Part shown: positions 50,614-59,998 of the stretch, in pieces
Layout: each line of letters starts with the position of its first letter
Position numbering within the stretch: the first letter of the stretch is position 1
Origin: Paraburkholderia graminis C4D1M
GTDB taxonomy: Bacteria; Pseudomonadota; Gammaproteobacteria; Burkholderiales; Burkholderiaceae
Reading direction: 5' to 3'
Assembly (NCBI RefSeq): GCF_000172415.1
Contig: NZ_ABLD01000007.1
Span: 186,001-250,000 of the forward strand
DNA length: 64,000 bases
Notes under the pieces: generated by a model
Told to the model about the DNA's origin: nothing
Databases searched by the model: none
What the model saw: only the letters and a program-made list of their open reading frames with translations
Program-made: the position numbers and the translations under genes

Positions 50614-51537
50614 CTAAAGCGCGACGCTCTCGAGCCGCGACGCCAGAAACTCCACGAATAGCCGCGTGCGCGCGGGCAGGCGCCGCGTAGGCAACCATAG
50701 CGCCTGCAACGGCAGCGGCGACAGTTCATAGTCGGTCAGGATCAGTTCCACGCGACGCTGCTGCACCAGTTCGCCAATCTGCCAGTACGCGGCGCGGCCA
50801 ATGCCGAGACCGCTCGCAACGGCATCGTTGATCGCCGCCGTGCTGTTGCTTTCGAAGCGCCCGCGCACCTGCACCGACTCCTCCACTCCGCGTTTGCTGC
50901 GATAGCGCCACAGCGAGGCTTCCGGTAATGACGAGCGGACCACGCAATCATGCTGCTTCAAATCAGCCGGCCGCAGCGGACGCCCGCGCGCCTCGAGATA
51001 AGCGGGCGACGCGAACGTCACCCGGCGGATGGTGCCGAGCCGCCGCGCAATCAGATTCGAGTCAGGCGTCTCGCCGATACGGATGGTGACGTCCGCGCCG
51101 CTTGTCGCCGGATCGTCGTACTCCTCGGACAGATCGAGCGACGCCGTGAGTCGCGGATAGCGCGCGAGAAACGCCGCCACCAGCGGCGCGATATAGCGCG
51201 GACCGAAGAGCGTCGGACCGCAGATACGCAGACGCCCCGACACCGTGGTTGCATGCTCGGCCAGTTCGGCGCGCGCCATCGCGAGATCGGCGAGCACCTG
51301 CTTGATGCGCGTGTAGAACTGCTCGCCCGCCGTGGTGAGCCGGCACTGCCGCGTGGTGCGCGCGACGAGCAGCGTTCCCGCCTCGCGCTCGAGCACTTGC
51401 AGCGAGCGGCTGACCGCCTGCAACGACCGGTCGAGCCGTCGCGCGGCTGCAGTCAGGTTGCCTTCCTCGGCAATCGCGACAAAAACCTCGAGGTCGCGCA
51501 GCGATCCATTATCCATTTTTGCGGGAGAAAGAGTCAT
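50614..51537 (-). CDS. LysR family regulator, divergent to the MFS gene
   Basis: A 307-residue LysR protein with HTH NLTAAARRLDRSLQAVSRSL and effector domain from about residue 95 (GRLRICGPTLFGPRYI, cut at the family glycine). An internal ATG at 51516 (MDNGSLRDLEVF) is an equally good start. It is divergent from the MFS exporter with 72 bases between; control of that exporter and the following hydrolase is likely. Confidence 0.87.
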   Translation of the reverse strand: MTLSPAKMDNGSLRDLEVFVAIAEEGNLTAAARRLDRSLQAVSRSLQVLEREAGTLLVARTTRQCRLTTAGEQFYTRIKQVLADLAMARAELAEHATTVSGRLRICGPTLFGPRYIAPLVAAFLARYPRLTASLDLSEEYDDPATSGADVTIRIGETPDSNLIARRLGTIRRVTFASPAYLEARGRPLRPADLKQHDCVVRSSLPEASLWRYRSKRGVEESVQVRGRFESNSTAAINDAVASGLGIGRAAYWQIGELVQQRRVELILTDYELSPLPLQALWLPTRRLPARTRLFVEFLASRLESVAL

Positions 51538-51609
51538 TTTCCGCCCTGATTATCTATCAGTTAAGCGCGAGTAGCATACGAAGCATCGTTCTCGCGGAGC
51601 CACCTGCGT

Positions 51610-52863
51610 ATGCCATCGACCAATCAGAGTCCTGTCGCCGTTGCGACGCCCGCATCCATCGCGACGCGCCCTTATGCGATTGCCGTCGGCATTGCGGTAC
51701 TCGGTTTGTACGCGTCGCAGGCGCTCGTCAACGATCTCGCCACGTCTGTCGGACTCGGCGCGTGGGCCAACATGGTGACGATGCTGACGCTCACTGGCTA
51801 CGCCGCCGGCCTGCTGCTTCTCGTGCCGCTCGTCGACCTGTTGCCGAACCGGCCGCTCATCATCGCGACGCTCGGCGCACAAGTGTTGTCGCTCGCCGTG
51901 CTCGCCGCCGCTCGCGAGCCGGTGGCCTTCCTGGCGGCGTCGTTTTTCGTTGGGCTGACGTCGAGTGCGATACAGATGCTCGTGCCCGTCGTCGCATCGC
52001 AAGCGCCGGAGGCCGATCGCGGCCGCGTCGTCGGCGACGTGATGAGCGGCCTGATGCTCGGCGTGCTGTTGTCGCGGCCGGCGGCGAGCCTGATCGCCGG
52101 CGCGTTCGGCTGGCGCAGCTACTACGCGATCGACGCCGCCGCGCTTGCCGTCATGTCGGCATGGCTGTGGACGCATGTGCCCGATCGGCGTCCCGTTCAT
52201 CAAAGCTCGTATGCCGCGTTGATCGGCTCGCTGCTGCATCTGATCCGCGACGAACCGGTGCTGCGGCGGCGCGCGCTGTACCAGGGTCTGTTGATGGTGT
52301 CGTTCAACCTGTTCTGGACGAGCGTGGCTTTGAAGCTCGCGAGCGCGCCGCTGCGGCTCGGCCATGTCGGGGTGGGTCTGTTCGCGCTGGCCGGCGCGGG
52401 CAGCACGATCATCGCGCCGGTCGCGGGACGTCTTGGCGACCGTGGCCTCGACCGGCAAGCGACCATCGCCTTCCACTCGATCGTGGTGCTGGCGAGCTGC
52501 ATCGCGCTGCTCGGCGGCAGCAGCGGCCTGTCGCCGGCCGCTTCGCTCGCGCTCCTCGTGCTCGCGGCGCTGCTGCTCGATCTCGGCGTGATCGGCGATC
52601 AGGCGATGGGGCGCCGCGCGGTCAACCTGCTCAACCCGCAGGCACGCGGCCGCGTGAACGGCCTTTTCACCGGACTCTTTTTCGTCGGCAGCGCAATCGG
52701 TGCGCTGCTCGCGGGGCCCGCATGGGCGTTCGGCCACTGGATGGGTGTGTGCATCGCCGCCGCGGCATTTGCGCTCGCCGCAAACGTACTGCATGTCGTG
52801 CAGACGGCGGCGCCGACGCGCACGTCGCGCACGGCGCCTTCTGGTGCCGAGCCACGCCCTTGA
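51610..52863 (+). CDS. MFS transporter, 12-helix DHA1-like
   Basis: A 417-residue inner-membrane protein with twelve hydrophobic segments. MFS motifs include VPLVDLLPNRPLII (motif A position, with Asp and Arg) and RPAASLIAGAFGWRS in helix 5. The sequence resembles sugar-efflux or drug-efflux permeases of Burkholderia. It is the first gene of a two-gene unit with the hydrolase 33 bases downstream. Substrate unknown. Confidence 0.85.
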   Translation: MPSTNQSPVAVATPASIATRPYAIAVGIAVLGLYASQALVNDLATSVGLGAWANMVTMLTLTGYAAGLLLLVPLVDLLPNRPLIIATLGAQVLSLAVLAAAREPVAFLAASFFVGLTSSAIQMLVPVVASQAPEADRGRVVGDVMSGLMLGVLLSRPAASLIAGAFGWRSYYAIDAAALAVMSAWLWTHVPDRRPVHQSSYAALIGSLLHLIRDEPVLRRRALYQGLLMVSFNLFWTSVALKLASAPLRLGHVGVGLFALAGAGSTIIAPVAGRLGDRGLDRQATIAFHSIVVLASCIALLGGSSGLSPAASLALLVLAALLLDLGVIGDQAMGRRAVNLLNPQARGRVNGLFTGLFFVGSAIGALLAGPAWAFGHWMGVCIAAAAFALAANVLHVVQTAAPTRTSRTAPSGAEPRP

Positions 52864-52896
52864 TATCGCACCTTTCCACTTGAGGACAAACCGATC

Positions 52897-53775
52897 ATGG
52901 ATGCAACCCGTTCTACTTTCCGCTATTCGACGGTGAACGTCGACGGCGTCGACATTTTCTATCGCGAGGCAGGGCCGAAGGACGCGCCGACCCTTCTACT
53001 GCTGCATGGCTTCCCATCGTCTTCGCGGATGTACGAACCGCTTATGCCGTTTCTCGCGCCGGAGTTTCGCGTTATCGCGCCGGACTATCCGGGCTTCGGC
53101 AATAGCGAGGCTCCGTCGCCCGAAAGCTACGCGTACACGTTCGACAACATCGCGCGATCCATTGAACAGTTCGCCGATGCGTTAAAGCTCGATCGCTACG
53201 TGCTGTTCATGGCCGACTATGGCGGCCCGGTAGGATTCCGGCTTGCGATGGCCCGGCCCGACAAAGTGAAGGGCATCGTGATTCAGAATGCCGTTGCGCA
53301 TGAAGAAGGACTCGGACCGCTGTGGGAAACGCGCAAGGCGTTCTGGAAAGACCGCGCGCAACACGAAGCGAGCTTGTGGGCCAATCTCGCCTCGCCGGAT
53401 GCGTTGAAGCTGCGGCACGTGGGCACGAGCCCGAACCCACAGCGCTACGACCCGGACAACTGGCGCGACGAAGAACAGTTTCTTGCGCGCCCTGGACAGG
53501 CCGCCATTCAGACGGACCTCTTCTACGATTACCGCACGAACCTCGAATCGTATCCGCGCTGGCAAGCGTGGTTGCGTGAGCATCGGCCGCCTACGCTCGT
53601 GACCTGGGGCAAGTATGATCCGTCGTTCACCGTGCATGGCGCCCACGCCTACAAGCGCGACGTTCCGGACGCCGAAGTGCATGTGCTCGATGCCGGCCAC
53701 TTCGCGCTGGAAGAAGCGAGCGACGACATCGCCGCGTTGACGCTCGATTTCATGCGGCGCGTGTGGGCACGTTGA
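52897..53775 (+). CDS. Alpha/beta hydrolase, haloalkane dehalogenase/epoxide hydrolase type
   Basis: A 292-residue alpha/beta hydrolase. The nucleophile is aspartate, D107 in FMADYGGPVGF, as in haloalkane dehalogenases and epoxide hydrolases rather than Ser esterases. HGFPSSS (37-43) is the oxyanion region, and the catalytic histidine is H268 (DAGHFALEE). A GAGG site lies before the ATG. Pairing with an exporter and a LysR gene suggests a detoxification unit. The substrate is unknown. Confidence 0.85.
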   Translation: MDATRSTFRYSTVNVDGVDIFYREAGPKDAPTLLLLHGFPSSSRMYEPLMPFLAPEFRVIAPDYPGFGNSEAPSPESYAYTFDNIARSIEQFADALKLDRYVLFMADYGGPVGFRLAMARPDKVKGIVIQNAVAHEEGLGPLWETRKAFWKDRAQHEASLWANLASPDALKLRHVGTSPNPQRYDPDNWRDEEQFLARPGQAAIQTDLFYDYRTNLESYPRWQAWLREHRPPTLVTWGKYDPSFTVHGAHAYKRDVPDAEVHVLDAGHFALEEASDDIAALTLDFMRRVWAR

Positions 53776-53912
53776 CACAGTATGCATCGCGCATCACCGA
53801 CTATCGACCCGCGCTCTTTGATTAAAAAATTAATGTAGCGCCGGCTTTATTGTCCTTGTCAGATAGCTACCACAGCACGCTTTCATGACAGGTAAATAAC
53901 GAATAGCCCGCG

Positions 53913-54791
53913 ATGCGCACTGCGTTTACCGATACGGTCCAGGAGAGCTTCACCACGCTCACGCCGACAGCCAAGCGCATTGCCACCTATATGCTGGCGA
54001 ATCTCGATCGGCTCGGCCTTGAGACGGCCGATCAGATCGCGCAGCAAACGGGAACGAGCGGCATTTCCGTTGGACGCTTTCTGCGCAGCATCGGCTATCG
54101 CAATCTGGATGACCTGAAGCGCGAGTTGCGCGGAGCGCAAACGCGTCCGTGGTTTATTACCGACCGGCTCGACGAGTATCGCAACGAGCGCCACGACGAA
54201 CACTCGGAGGGCATGAGCCGGCAGCATGCGGCACTCGCACGGTCGCTCGATCTTGAAGTCGATGCCGTGCGCTACGTCTATCAGCTCGCAGAAAGCGAAG
54301 CATTTGGCCGCGTCGCTCAACATGTTGCGACGGCGGACGCCGTCTATATCGTCGGCATTCAATCGACTCGCGGCATATCGAACGCGTTCTTCAGCTACCT
54401 CGAATATCTGCGCCCGCGTGTGTTCTATTCCGACGGCATGTCGGGTTCCTATGTGGATTCATTGAACTCCGAATTCGCTTCGCCCTATCTGATTGTGACG
54501 GACACGCGCGCCTATTCGCGCATCGCACGCCGTTATTGCGAAGCCGCGGCGCAGCGCAACATCGCGTTTGCGCTCGTCACCGATCTTTATTGCCCGTGGG
54601 CGCGCGACTTCAATTGCGATCTGTTGCAAGTGAAGACGGATGTCGGCCAGTTCTGGGATTCCCTTGCGCCGCTCACGTGTCTGTTCAATCTCTTGCTGAG
54701 CTCGATTGTCGAGCACCTCGGCCCTGCCATCGACGAGCGCGTTGCGCGTAACCGCGAACTGCAACGCGAACTCGATCAGTTCGAATTCTGA
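53913..54791 (+). CDS. MurR/RpiR-family regulator of the D-Ala-D-Ala locus
   Basis: A 292-residue regulator with an N-terminal HTH_6 domain (residues 8-80, ADQIAQQTGTSGISVGRFLR) and a C-terminal SIS domain (about 125-260, ADAVYIVGIQSTRGIS). SIS domains bind phosphosugars; MurR binds MurNAc-6-phosphate, so a cell-wall-derived ligand is plausible here. It begins the D,D-dipeptide block and is only 5 bases before ddpX, so it is probably autoregulated within the operon. Confidence 0.87.
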   Translation: MRTAFTDTVQESFTTLTPTAKRIATYMLANLDRLGLETADQIAQQTGTSGISVGRFLRSIGYRNLDDLKRELRGAQTRPWFITDRLDEYRNERHDEHSEGMSRQHAALARSLDLEVDAVRYVYQLAESEAFGRVAQHVATADAVYIVGIQSTRGISNAFFSYLEYLRPRVFYSDGMSGSYVDSLNSEFASPYLIVTDTRAYSRIARRYCEAAAQRNIAFALVTDLYCPWARDFNCDLLQVKTDVGQFWDSLAPLTCLFNLLLSSIVEHLGPAIDERVARNRELQRELDQFEF

Positions 54792-54796
54792 CCACC

Positions 54797-55363
54797 ATGA
54801 CCGACAAACATCGCCTGATACACATTACGCGCGACACGCATCGCGTGGACATCGACCTCGTTTACGCGACGCCGCGCAACTTCACCGGCAAGCCGATTTA
54901 CCGCGAAGCGCATTGCCTGCTGCTCGAACCGGCCGAAGCCGCATTGCGTAAAGCCGTCGAACTCGCGGAGAGTATAGGCATGAGCTTGCTCATCTTCGAC
55001 GCGTACCGTCCGCCTCAAGCGCAAAAAGTACTGTGGGACTTTCTGCCCGATCCGACTTACATCGCGGAACTCGGCCGCGGCTCGAACCATAGCCGGGGCA
55101 CGGCTATCGACCTGACGTTGATAGACGGCAATGGCGAACCGCTCGACATGGGCACCGGTTTCGATGAAATGGTGAAAGCCTCGGAACACTTTCACCACGG
55201 CCTGCCGCAACACGTGCAGCGCAATCGGCTGCTGCTGCTCGGCATCATGCACGCAGCCGGCTTTACGCACATCGCAAGCGAATGGTGGCATTACGAATTG
55301 CCTGGCTCGCGCGCGCTGCCGGTCATCGACAACAGCGAAAGCGGCCCATTGAAGTTGATGTGA
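54797..55363 (+). CDS. ddpX: D-alanyl-D-alanine dipeptidase
   Basis: A 188-residue VanX/DdpX zinc dipeptidase. Zinc ligands are visible in SNHSRGTAIDLTL (the SxHxxGxAxD motif) and in SEWWHYEL (ExxWH). No signal peptide is seen, so it acts in the cytoplasm on imported D-Ala-D-Ala, giving D-alanine as carbon and nitrogen source. It is followed by the matching dipeptide importer, the same order as the E. coli ddpXABCDF operon. Confidence 0.93.
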   Translation: MTDKHRLIHITRDTHRVDIDLVYATPRNFTGKPIYREAHCLLLEPAEAALRKAVELAESIGMSLLIFDAYRPPQAQKVLWDFLPDPTYIAELGRGSNHSRGTAIDLTLIDGNGEPLDMGTGFDEMVKASEHFHHGLPQHVQRNRLLLLGIMHAAGFTHIASEWWHYELPGSRALPVIDNSESGPLKLM

Positions 55364-55416
55364 TTGGTTTCCGGCTGTCCATTTGCAGGTTCTCTTCCTT
55401 TAGATACGGAGCGAGT

Positions 55417-57024
55417 ATGAATCTGGTTTTGCGCAATGCGCTGGCAGCAGTCGCGGTGGTATCCGCGCTGACATTTTCCGTCACCATGACAGGCAGCGCG
55501 CTCGCGGCGACGCCGAAAGACATGCTTGTCATGGCCACGACGCTCGACGAATTCTCGACACTCGACCCCGGCGAAGTCTATGAACTGGTGCCCGAGGAAT
55601 ACGTCGCGAATACCTATGACCGTCTTGTGCGAGTCGATCTGAAAGACCCGTCGAAATTCAATGGCGACGTCGCACAATCGTGGAGCGTGAGCCCCGACGG
55701 ACTCACGTTCACTTTCAAGATTCGCTCTGGCCTCAAGTTCCATTCGGGCAATCCGCTCACGGCCGATGATGTCGCGTGGTCGATCCAGCGCTGCGTGCTG
55801 CTGGATAAAGGCGCTGCCGCCGTGCTGCAAGGCATTGGCCTCACCAAAGACAACGCGCTGCAGAAAGTCCAAAAGATCGACGATTCGACAGTCAGCATCA
55901 CGACCGATCAGAAATACGCGCCCACCTTTGTACTCAATGTTCTCGGCGCGTGGCCCGCATCGGTGCTCGATAAAAAGCTGCTGATGTCGCATCAGAAAGG
56001 CAACGACTTCGGCAACGAATGGCTGCGCACGAACGAGGCCGGATCGGGCGCATACAAGCTCGTCAAATGGACCGCCAACGACAGCATCATTCTGCAGAAA
56101 TACGACGATTACCGCATGCCGCTCGCGATGAAGCGCATCGTGCTCCGTCACGTTCCCGAAGCATCGAGCCAGCGCCTGCTGCTGGAAAATGGCGATGCTG
56201 ACGTCGCGCGCAATCTGAGTCCCGACGATCTCGCGGCATTGACGAAATCCAACAAGGCGCATGTGATGGCAGTGCCGCAAGCGACACTGCTCTATCTCGG
56301 TCTGAACGTGAAGAACCCGAATCTCGCGAAGCCGGAAGTACAGGAAGCAATGAAATGGCTGATCGATTACAACGGCATTCAGACGAACGTCGTGAAGACG
56401 ACTTATAAGGTTCATCAAACGTTCTTGCCGGAAGGCTTTCTCGGCGCACTCAATAGCAACCCCTATCACCAGGACGTTGCGAAGGCGAAGGCACTGCTCG
56501 CCAAAGCGGGCTTGCCGAACGGCTTTAGCGTCACGATGGATGTGCGCAGCGCCTATCCGTACAACGAAATTGCACAGGCAGTGCAAGCCAATCTGGCTCA
56601 AGGCGGAATCAAAGTCGAGATCATTCCTGGCGATAACAAGCAGACGCTCGCGAAGTATCGCGCGCGTCAGCATGACATTTATATCGGCGAATGGTCCGCC
56701 GACTATATCGACCCGCACAGCAATGCGCAGGGCTACGCGTGGAATCCGGACAACTCCGACAAGTCCTCGTACAAGATGCTCGCATGGCGTAATTCGTGGG
56801 ACATTCCCGATCTGACGAAACAGACCAACGCCGCGCTTGCCGAGTCGTCCACCACAAAACGCGCACAGCTTTATCAGACGATGCAAAAGGACATGCTCGC
56901 GCATTCGCCGTTCGTCATCATGTTCCAGCAGGTATCGCAGGTAGCGATGCGCCCAGGCGTGTCTGGACTCGAAGTGGGGCCGATCAACGACCTCGTTTCG
57001 TATCTGCACGTGAAGAAGCAGTAA
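55417..57024 (+). CDS. ddpA: D,D-dipeptide ABC transporter binding protein
   Basis: A 535-residue periplasmic binding protein of family 5 (peptide/nickel). Signal peptide residues 1-31 ending ALAAT; the mature part has LAQSW-like VAQSWSVSPDGLTFTFKI and the LTADDVAWS motif of this family. Start at 55417 with GGAG five bases upstream; a longer frame reads through ddpX sequence. Length is typical. Confidence 0.88.
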   Translation: MNLVLRNALAAVAVVSALTFSVTMTGSALAATPKDMLVMATTLDEFSTLDPGEVYELVPEEYVANTYDRLVRVDLKDPSKFNGDVAQSWSVSPDGLTFTFKIRSGLKFHSGNPLTADDVAWSIQRCVLLDKGAAAVLQGIGLTKDNALQKVQKIDDSTVSITTDQKYAPTFVLNVLGAWPASVLDKKLLMSHQKGNDFGNEWLRTNEAGSGAYKLVKWTANDSIILQKYDDYRMPLAMKRIVLRHVPEASSQRLLLENGDADVARNLSPDDLAALTKSNKAHVMAVPQATLLYLGLNVKNPNLAKPEVQEAMKWLIDYNGIQTNVVKTTYKVHQTFLPEGFLGALNSNPYHQDVAKAKALLAKAGLPNGFSVTMDVRSAYPYNEIAQAVQANLAQGGIKVEIIPGDNKQTLAKYRARQHDIYIGEWSADYIDPHSNAQGYAWNPDNSDKSSYKMLAWRNSWDIPDLTKQTNAALAESSTTKRAQLYQTMQKDMLAHSPFVIMFQQVSQVAMRPGVSGLEVGPINDLVSYLHVKKQ

Positions 57025-57044
57025 TCGCCTGGCGGCGCTGGATC

Positions 57045-58115
57045 ATGTCGACAACCCTGACTCCTATCGACCGCATTCGCGCCGTGTCCGCGCGCCGCGC
57101 AAGCGTGCGTTGGACACTGCGCGTGCTGCGCTGGGCGCTCACGCTCGCCATCACGTTTACGGGCCTGCTTGCCGTGACGTTCGTGATTGGCCGCAAGGTG
57201 CCGATCGACCCTGTGCTCGCGATACTCGGCGATCGCGCGTCGGCGGCCGCCTATGCGGCCGCGCGTATCCAGTTGGGTCTCGACAAGCCGCTTGCCGAGC
57301 AATTCCTGATCTACGTGAATGCGGTATTGCATGGCGACCTCGGCATGTCGCTGCTAACGGCCAAGCCCGTGCTCGACGACATCCGCCGCGTCTTTCCCGC
57401 GACGCTCGAACTGGCGACGCTCGCGACCATCGTCGGCGTATTGGTCGGCGTGCCGCTCGGCGTCGTCGCGGCGACGCGGCATAACCGCTGGATCGATCAC
57501 GTTGCGCGCTTCGTGGGGCTGATCGGCAGTTCGGTGCCTGTGTTCTGGCTCGGCCTGATGGGACTGTTGCTGTTCTACGCGAAGCTGCATTGGGTGTCGG
57601 GCCCTGGCAGACTCGACCCGGTGTTCGACGGCATGGTCGACTCGCGCACAGGAAGCCTGCTCGTCGATTCGCTGATGGCCGGCGAATGGGACGTGTTCTT
57701 CAACGCGGTCTCACACGTCGCGTTGCCTGCCGCGATACTCGGCTATTACTCAGTTGCGTATCTGAGTCGAATGACGCGCTCGTTCATGCTCGATCAGTTG
57801 AACCAGGAGTACATCACGACGGCGCGCGCGAAGGGCGTGCCCGAACGCCGCGTCGTGTGGGTGCATGCGTTCGGCAATATCGCGGTGCCGCTGCTCACGG
57901 TGATCGCGCTTTCGTATAGCTTCCTGCTCGAAGGTTCGGTGCTCACCGAGATCGTATTTGCGTGGCCCGGCATTGGATCGTATCTGACGGGTGCGCTGCT
58001 CAATGCCGACATGAATGCCGTACTCGGCAGCACGCTCGTGATAGGCGCTACTTTCATCGCGTTGAATCTGCTCACCGACGCGCTCTATCGCGTGTTCGAT
58101 CCGCGCGCCCGCTGA
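57045..58115 (+). CDS. ddpB: Dipeptide ABC transporter permease DdpB
   Basis: A 356-residue permease of the DppB/OppB family, with the N-terminal GLDKPLAEQFLIYV motif characteristic of the first permease and the EAA-type loop EYITTARAKGVPERRVVWVH. Six transmembrane helices. The ATG at 57045 lies 20 bases after ddpA. A polar 25-residue leader precedes TM1. Confidence 0.88.
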   Translation: MSTTLTPIDRIRAVSARRASVRWTLRVLRWALTLAITFTGLLAVTFVIGRKVPIDPVLAILGDRASAAAYAAARIQLGLDKPLAEQFLIYVNAVLHGDLGMSLLTAKPVLDDIRRVFPATLELATLATIVGVLVGVPLGVVAATRHNRWIDHVARFVGLIGSSVPVFWLGLMGLLLFYAKLHWVSGPGRLDPVFDGMVDSRTGSLLVDSLMAGEWDVFFNAVSHVALPAAILGYYSVAYLSRMTRSFMLDQLNQEYITTARAKGVPERRVVWVHAFGNIAVPLLTVIALSYSFLLEGSVLTEIVFAWPGIGSYLTGALLNADMNAVLGSTLVIGATFIALNLLTDALYRVFDPRAR

Positions 58116-58134
58116 TGCAAAGGAGACTACTTAC

Positions 58135-59088
58135 GTGCGTCCTCCTCTCGAACATTCGACGCAGGACTGGCCGATGAATGCGCCGCGCCTTTCGTGGAAG
58201 CAATGGCTGCTCACCGACACGCCCGCGTCGCGCAAGCAGGCCGCGTTGGGCCTTGCCTATCGACGCTGGCGGCGTTTTGCGGGTAATCCTTTATCCGTGT
58301 TCGGCTTTGCGATTCTGATGGTGCTCGTGATCGTCGCGATCATCGGACCGTGGATCGCGCCACATGATCCGTTGCGCCAGGTGCTCTCCGACCGCTTGCT
58401 GCCACCGGGCTCGGCATCGCATTGGCTCGGCACCGATCAGCTTGGGCGCGATATTCTCTCGCGCATCATCTATGGCTCGCGACTGACTCTGTCGATAGCG
58501 ATCCTCGTGGTCGTCGTCGTGGTGCCGATCGGCCTGATGATCGGCACGACCGCGGGCTTCTTCGGCGGCTGGGTCGATAACGTGCTGATGCGCATCACCG
58601 ATATTGCGCTCGCGTTTCCGAAGATCGTGCTCGCGCTCGCGTTCGCTGCTGCGCTTGGGCCCGGCGTGATCAATGCGGTGATCGCGATCTCCATCACCGC
58701 GTGGCCCGCGTATGCGCGTCTCGCGCGCGCCGAAACATTGAGGCTCGTGCAGGCCGACTTCATTCAGATCGCGCGTCTGCAAGGCGCGTCGAATCTGCGG
58801 ATTTTGCTGCGTTATGTGATGCCGCTGTGCATGTCGTCCGTGATCGTGCGCGCCACGCTCGACATGGCGGGCATCATTCTCACTGTCGCGGGTCTCGGCT
58901 TTCTCGGGCTCGGCGCGCAACCGCCGAGTCCCGAATGGGGCTTCATGGTCGCTTCCGGCCGCAACGTGCTGCTCGATTCATGGTGGGTCGCGACGCTCCC
59001 AGGTTTCGCGATCCTGCTCGTGAGCCTCGCGTTCAACCTGCTCGGCGACGGATTGCGCGACGTGTTCGATCCGCGCCACGGAGACTGA
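58135..59088 (+). CDS. ddpC: Dipeptide ABC transporter permease DdpC
   Basis: A 317-residue DppC/OppC-type permease. Landmarks are GTDQLGRDILSRIIYGSR and the EAA loop ADFIQIARLQGASNLRIL. The GTG start at 58135 was kept because AAAGGAGA lies 10 bases upstream; an ATG at 58174 (MNAPRLSWKQ) is an alternative. Forms the membrane channel with DdpB. Confidence 0.87.
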   Translation: MRPPLEHSTQDWPMNAPRLSWKQWLLTDTPASRKQAALGLAYRRWRRFAGNPLSVFGFAILMVLVIVAIIGPWIAPHDPLRQVLSDRLLPPGSASHWLGTDQLGRDILSRIIYGSRLTLSIAILVVVVVVPIGLMIGTTAGFFGGWVDNVLMRITDIALAFPKIVLALAFAAALGPGVINAVIAISITAWPAYARLARAETLRLVQADFIQIARLQGASNLRILLRYVMPLCMSSVIVRATLDMAGIILTVAGLGFLGLGAQPPSPEWGFMVASGRNVLLDSWWVATLPGFAILLVSLAFNLLGDGLRDVFDPRHGD

Positions 59089-59089
59089 C

Positions 59090-59998
59090 ATGCGCAACGA
59101 CGAAGCGGATGCACCGCTGTGTGAAATCGACGATCTGCGCATTGCCTTTCGCGCGCACGACGGTACGCTGAATGAAGCGGTGCGGGGTTTGTCGTTGACG
59201 TTGAAGAAGGGCGAGCGACTCGGCATCGTCGGCGAATCGGGTTCTGGAAAGTCGCTCACGGGCCGCGCGCTGCTCGGCTTGTTGCCGCCCGCCGCGCATT
59301 GCACGGCCAAACGGCTGCGCTTCGACGGACACGACATGCTGACCATGCCGACGGACAAACGCCGCCGCTTCTGCGGCTCGCAGATGGGCATGGTGCTGCA
59401 GGACCCGAAGTATTCGCTCAACCCGGTCATGACCGTCGAGCAGCAGATGCGCGAAGCGTTCGCGCTGCACGAGCCGAAGCTTGGCCGTCGTGCAATGCGG
59501 GCAAAAGTCATTGCGGCGCTCGAGTCCGTGCATATCCGCAATCCTGAACGCGTCGCCCGCTCTTATCCGCATGAACTATCGGGCGGCATGGGCCAACGCG
59601 TGATGATCGCGATGATGGTTTCAACAGGCCCGCGTCTGCTGATCGCCGACGAGCCGACGAGCGCACTCGATGTACTCGTCTCCATGCAAGTGCTGGCAGT
59701 GCTCGACGAGTTGATCGAAAAGCATCAGACCGGCCTCATCTTCATCAGTCACGACCTGCCGCTCGTGATGTCGTTCTGCGACCGCGTGATCGTGATGTAC
59801 GCGGGACGTGTCGTCGAAACGTGCGCCGCGCGCGATCTGATTCACGCGCAGCATCCTTATACTCGCGGGCTGCTTGCGGCGAATCCGCCGCTTGTCGACC
59901 CGCCCGCCGAATTGCCCGTGCTCTCGCGCGACGCAGCGTGGCTCAGCGAGATCGGCGACGTCGGCGACATCGGCCAGCAGCAAGGAGCGCCGCTATGA
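59090..59998 (+). CDS. ddpD: Dipeptide ABC transporter ATPase DdpD
   Basis: A 302-residue ATPase, first of the two in peptide importers. Walker A GESGSGKS, signature [14 protein letters not shown] (the M-G-Q-R variant of DppD/OppD), Walker [13 protein letters not shown] and H-loop FISHDLP are visible. The C-terminal oligopeptide-binding extension ([13 protein letters not shown]) is present. It starts one base after the ddpC stop. Confidence 0.9.
   Translation: MRNDEADAPLCEIDDLRIAFRAHDGTLNEAVRGLSLTLKKGERLGIVGESGSGKSLTGRALLGLLPPAAHCTAKRLRFDGHDMLTMPTDKRRRFCGSQMGMVLQDPKYSLNPVMTVEQQMREAFALHEPKLGRRAMRAKVIAALESVHIRNPERVARSYPHELSGGMGQRVMIAMMVSTGPRLLIADEPTSALDVLVSMQVLAVLDELIEKHQTGLIFISHDLPLVMSFCDRVIVMYAGRVVETCAARDLIHAQHPYTRGLLAANPPLVDPPAELPVLSRDAAWLSEIGDVGDIGQQQGAPL

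Noticed and set aside
57045..58115. Ddp block as a nickel or oligopeptide importer
   Set aside because: Family resemblance allows it, but ddpX with intact zinc motifs directly in front and the E. coli-like order favour D,D-dipeptides.
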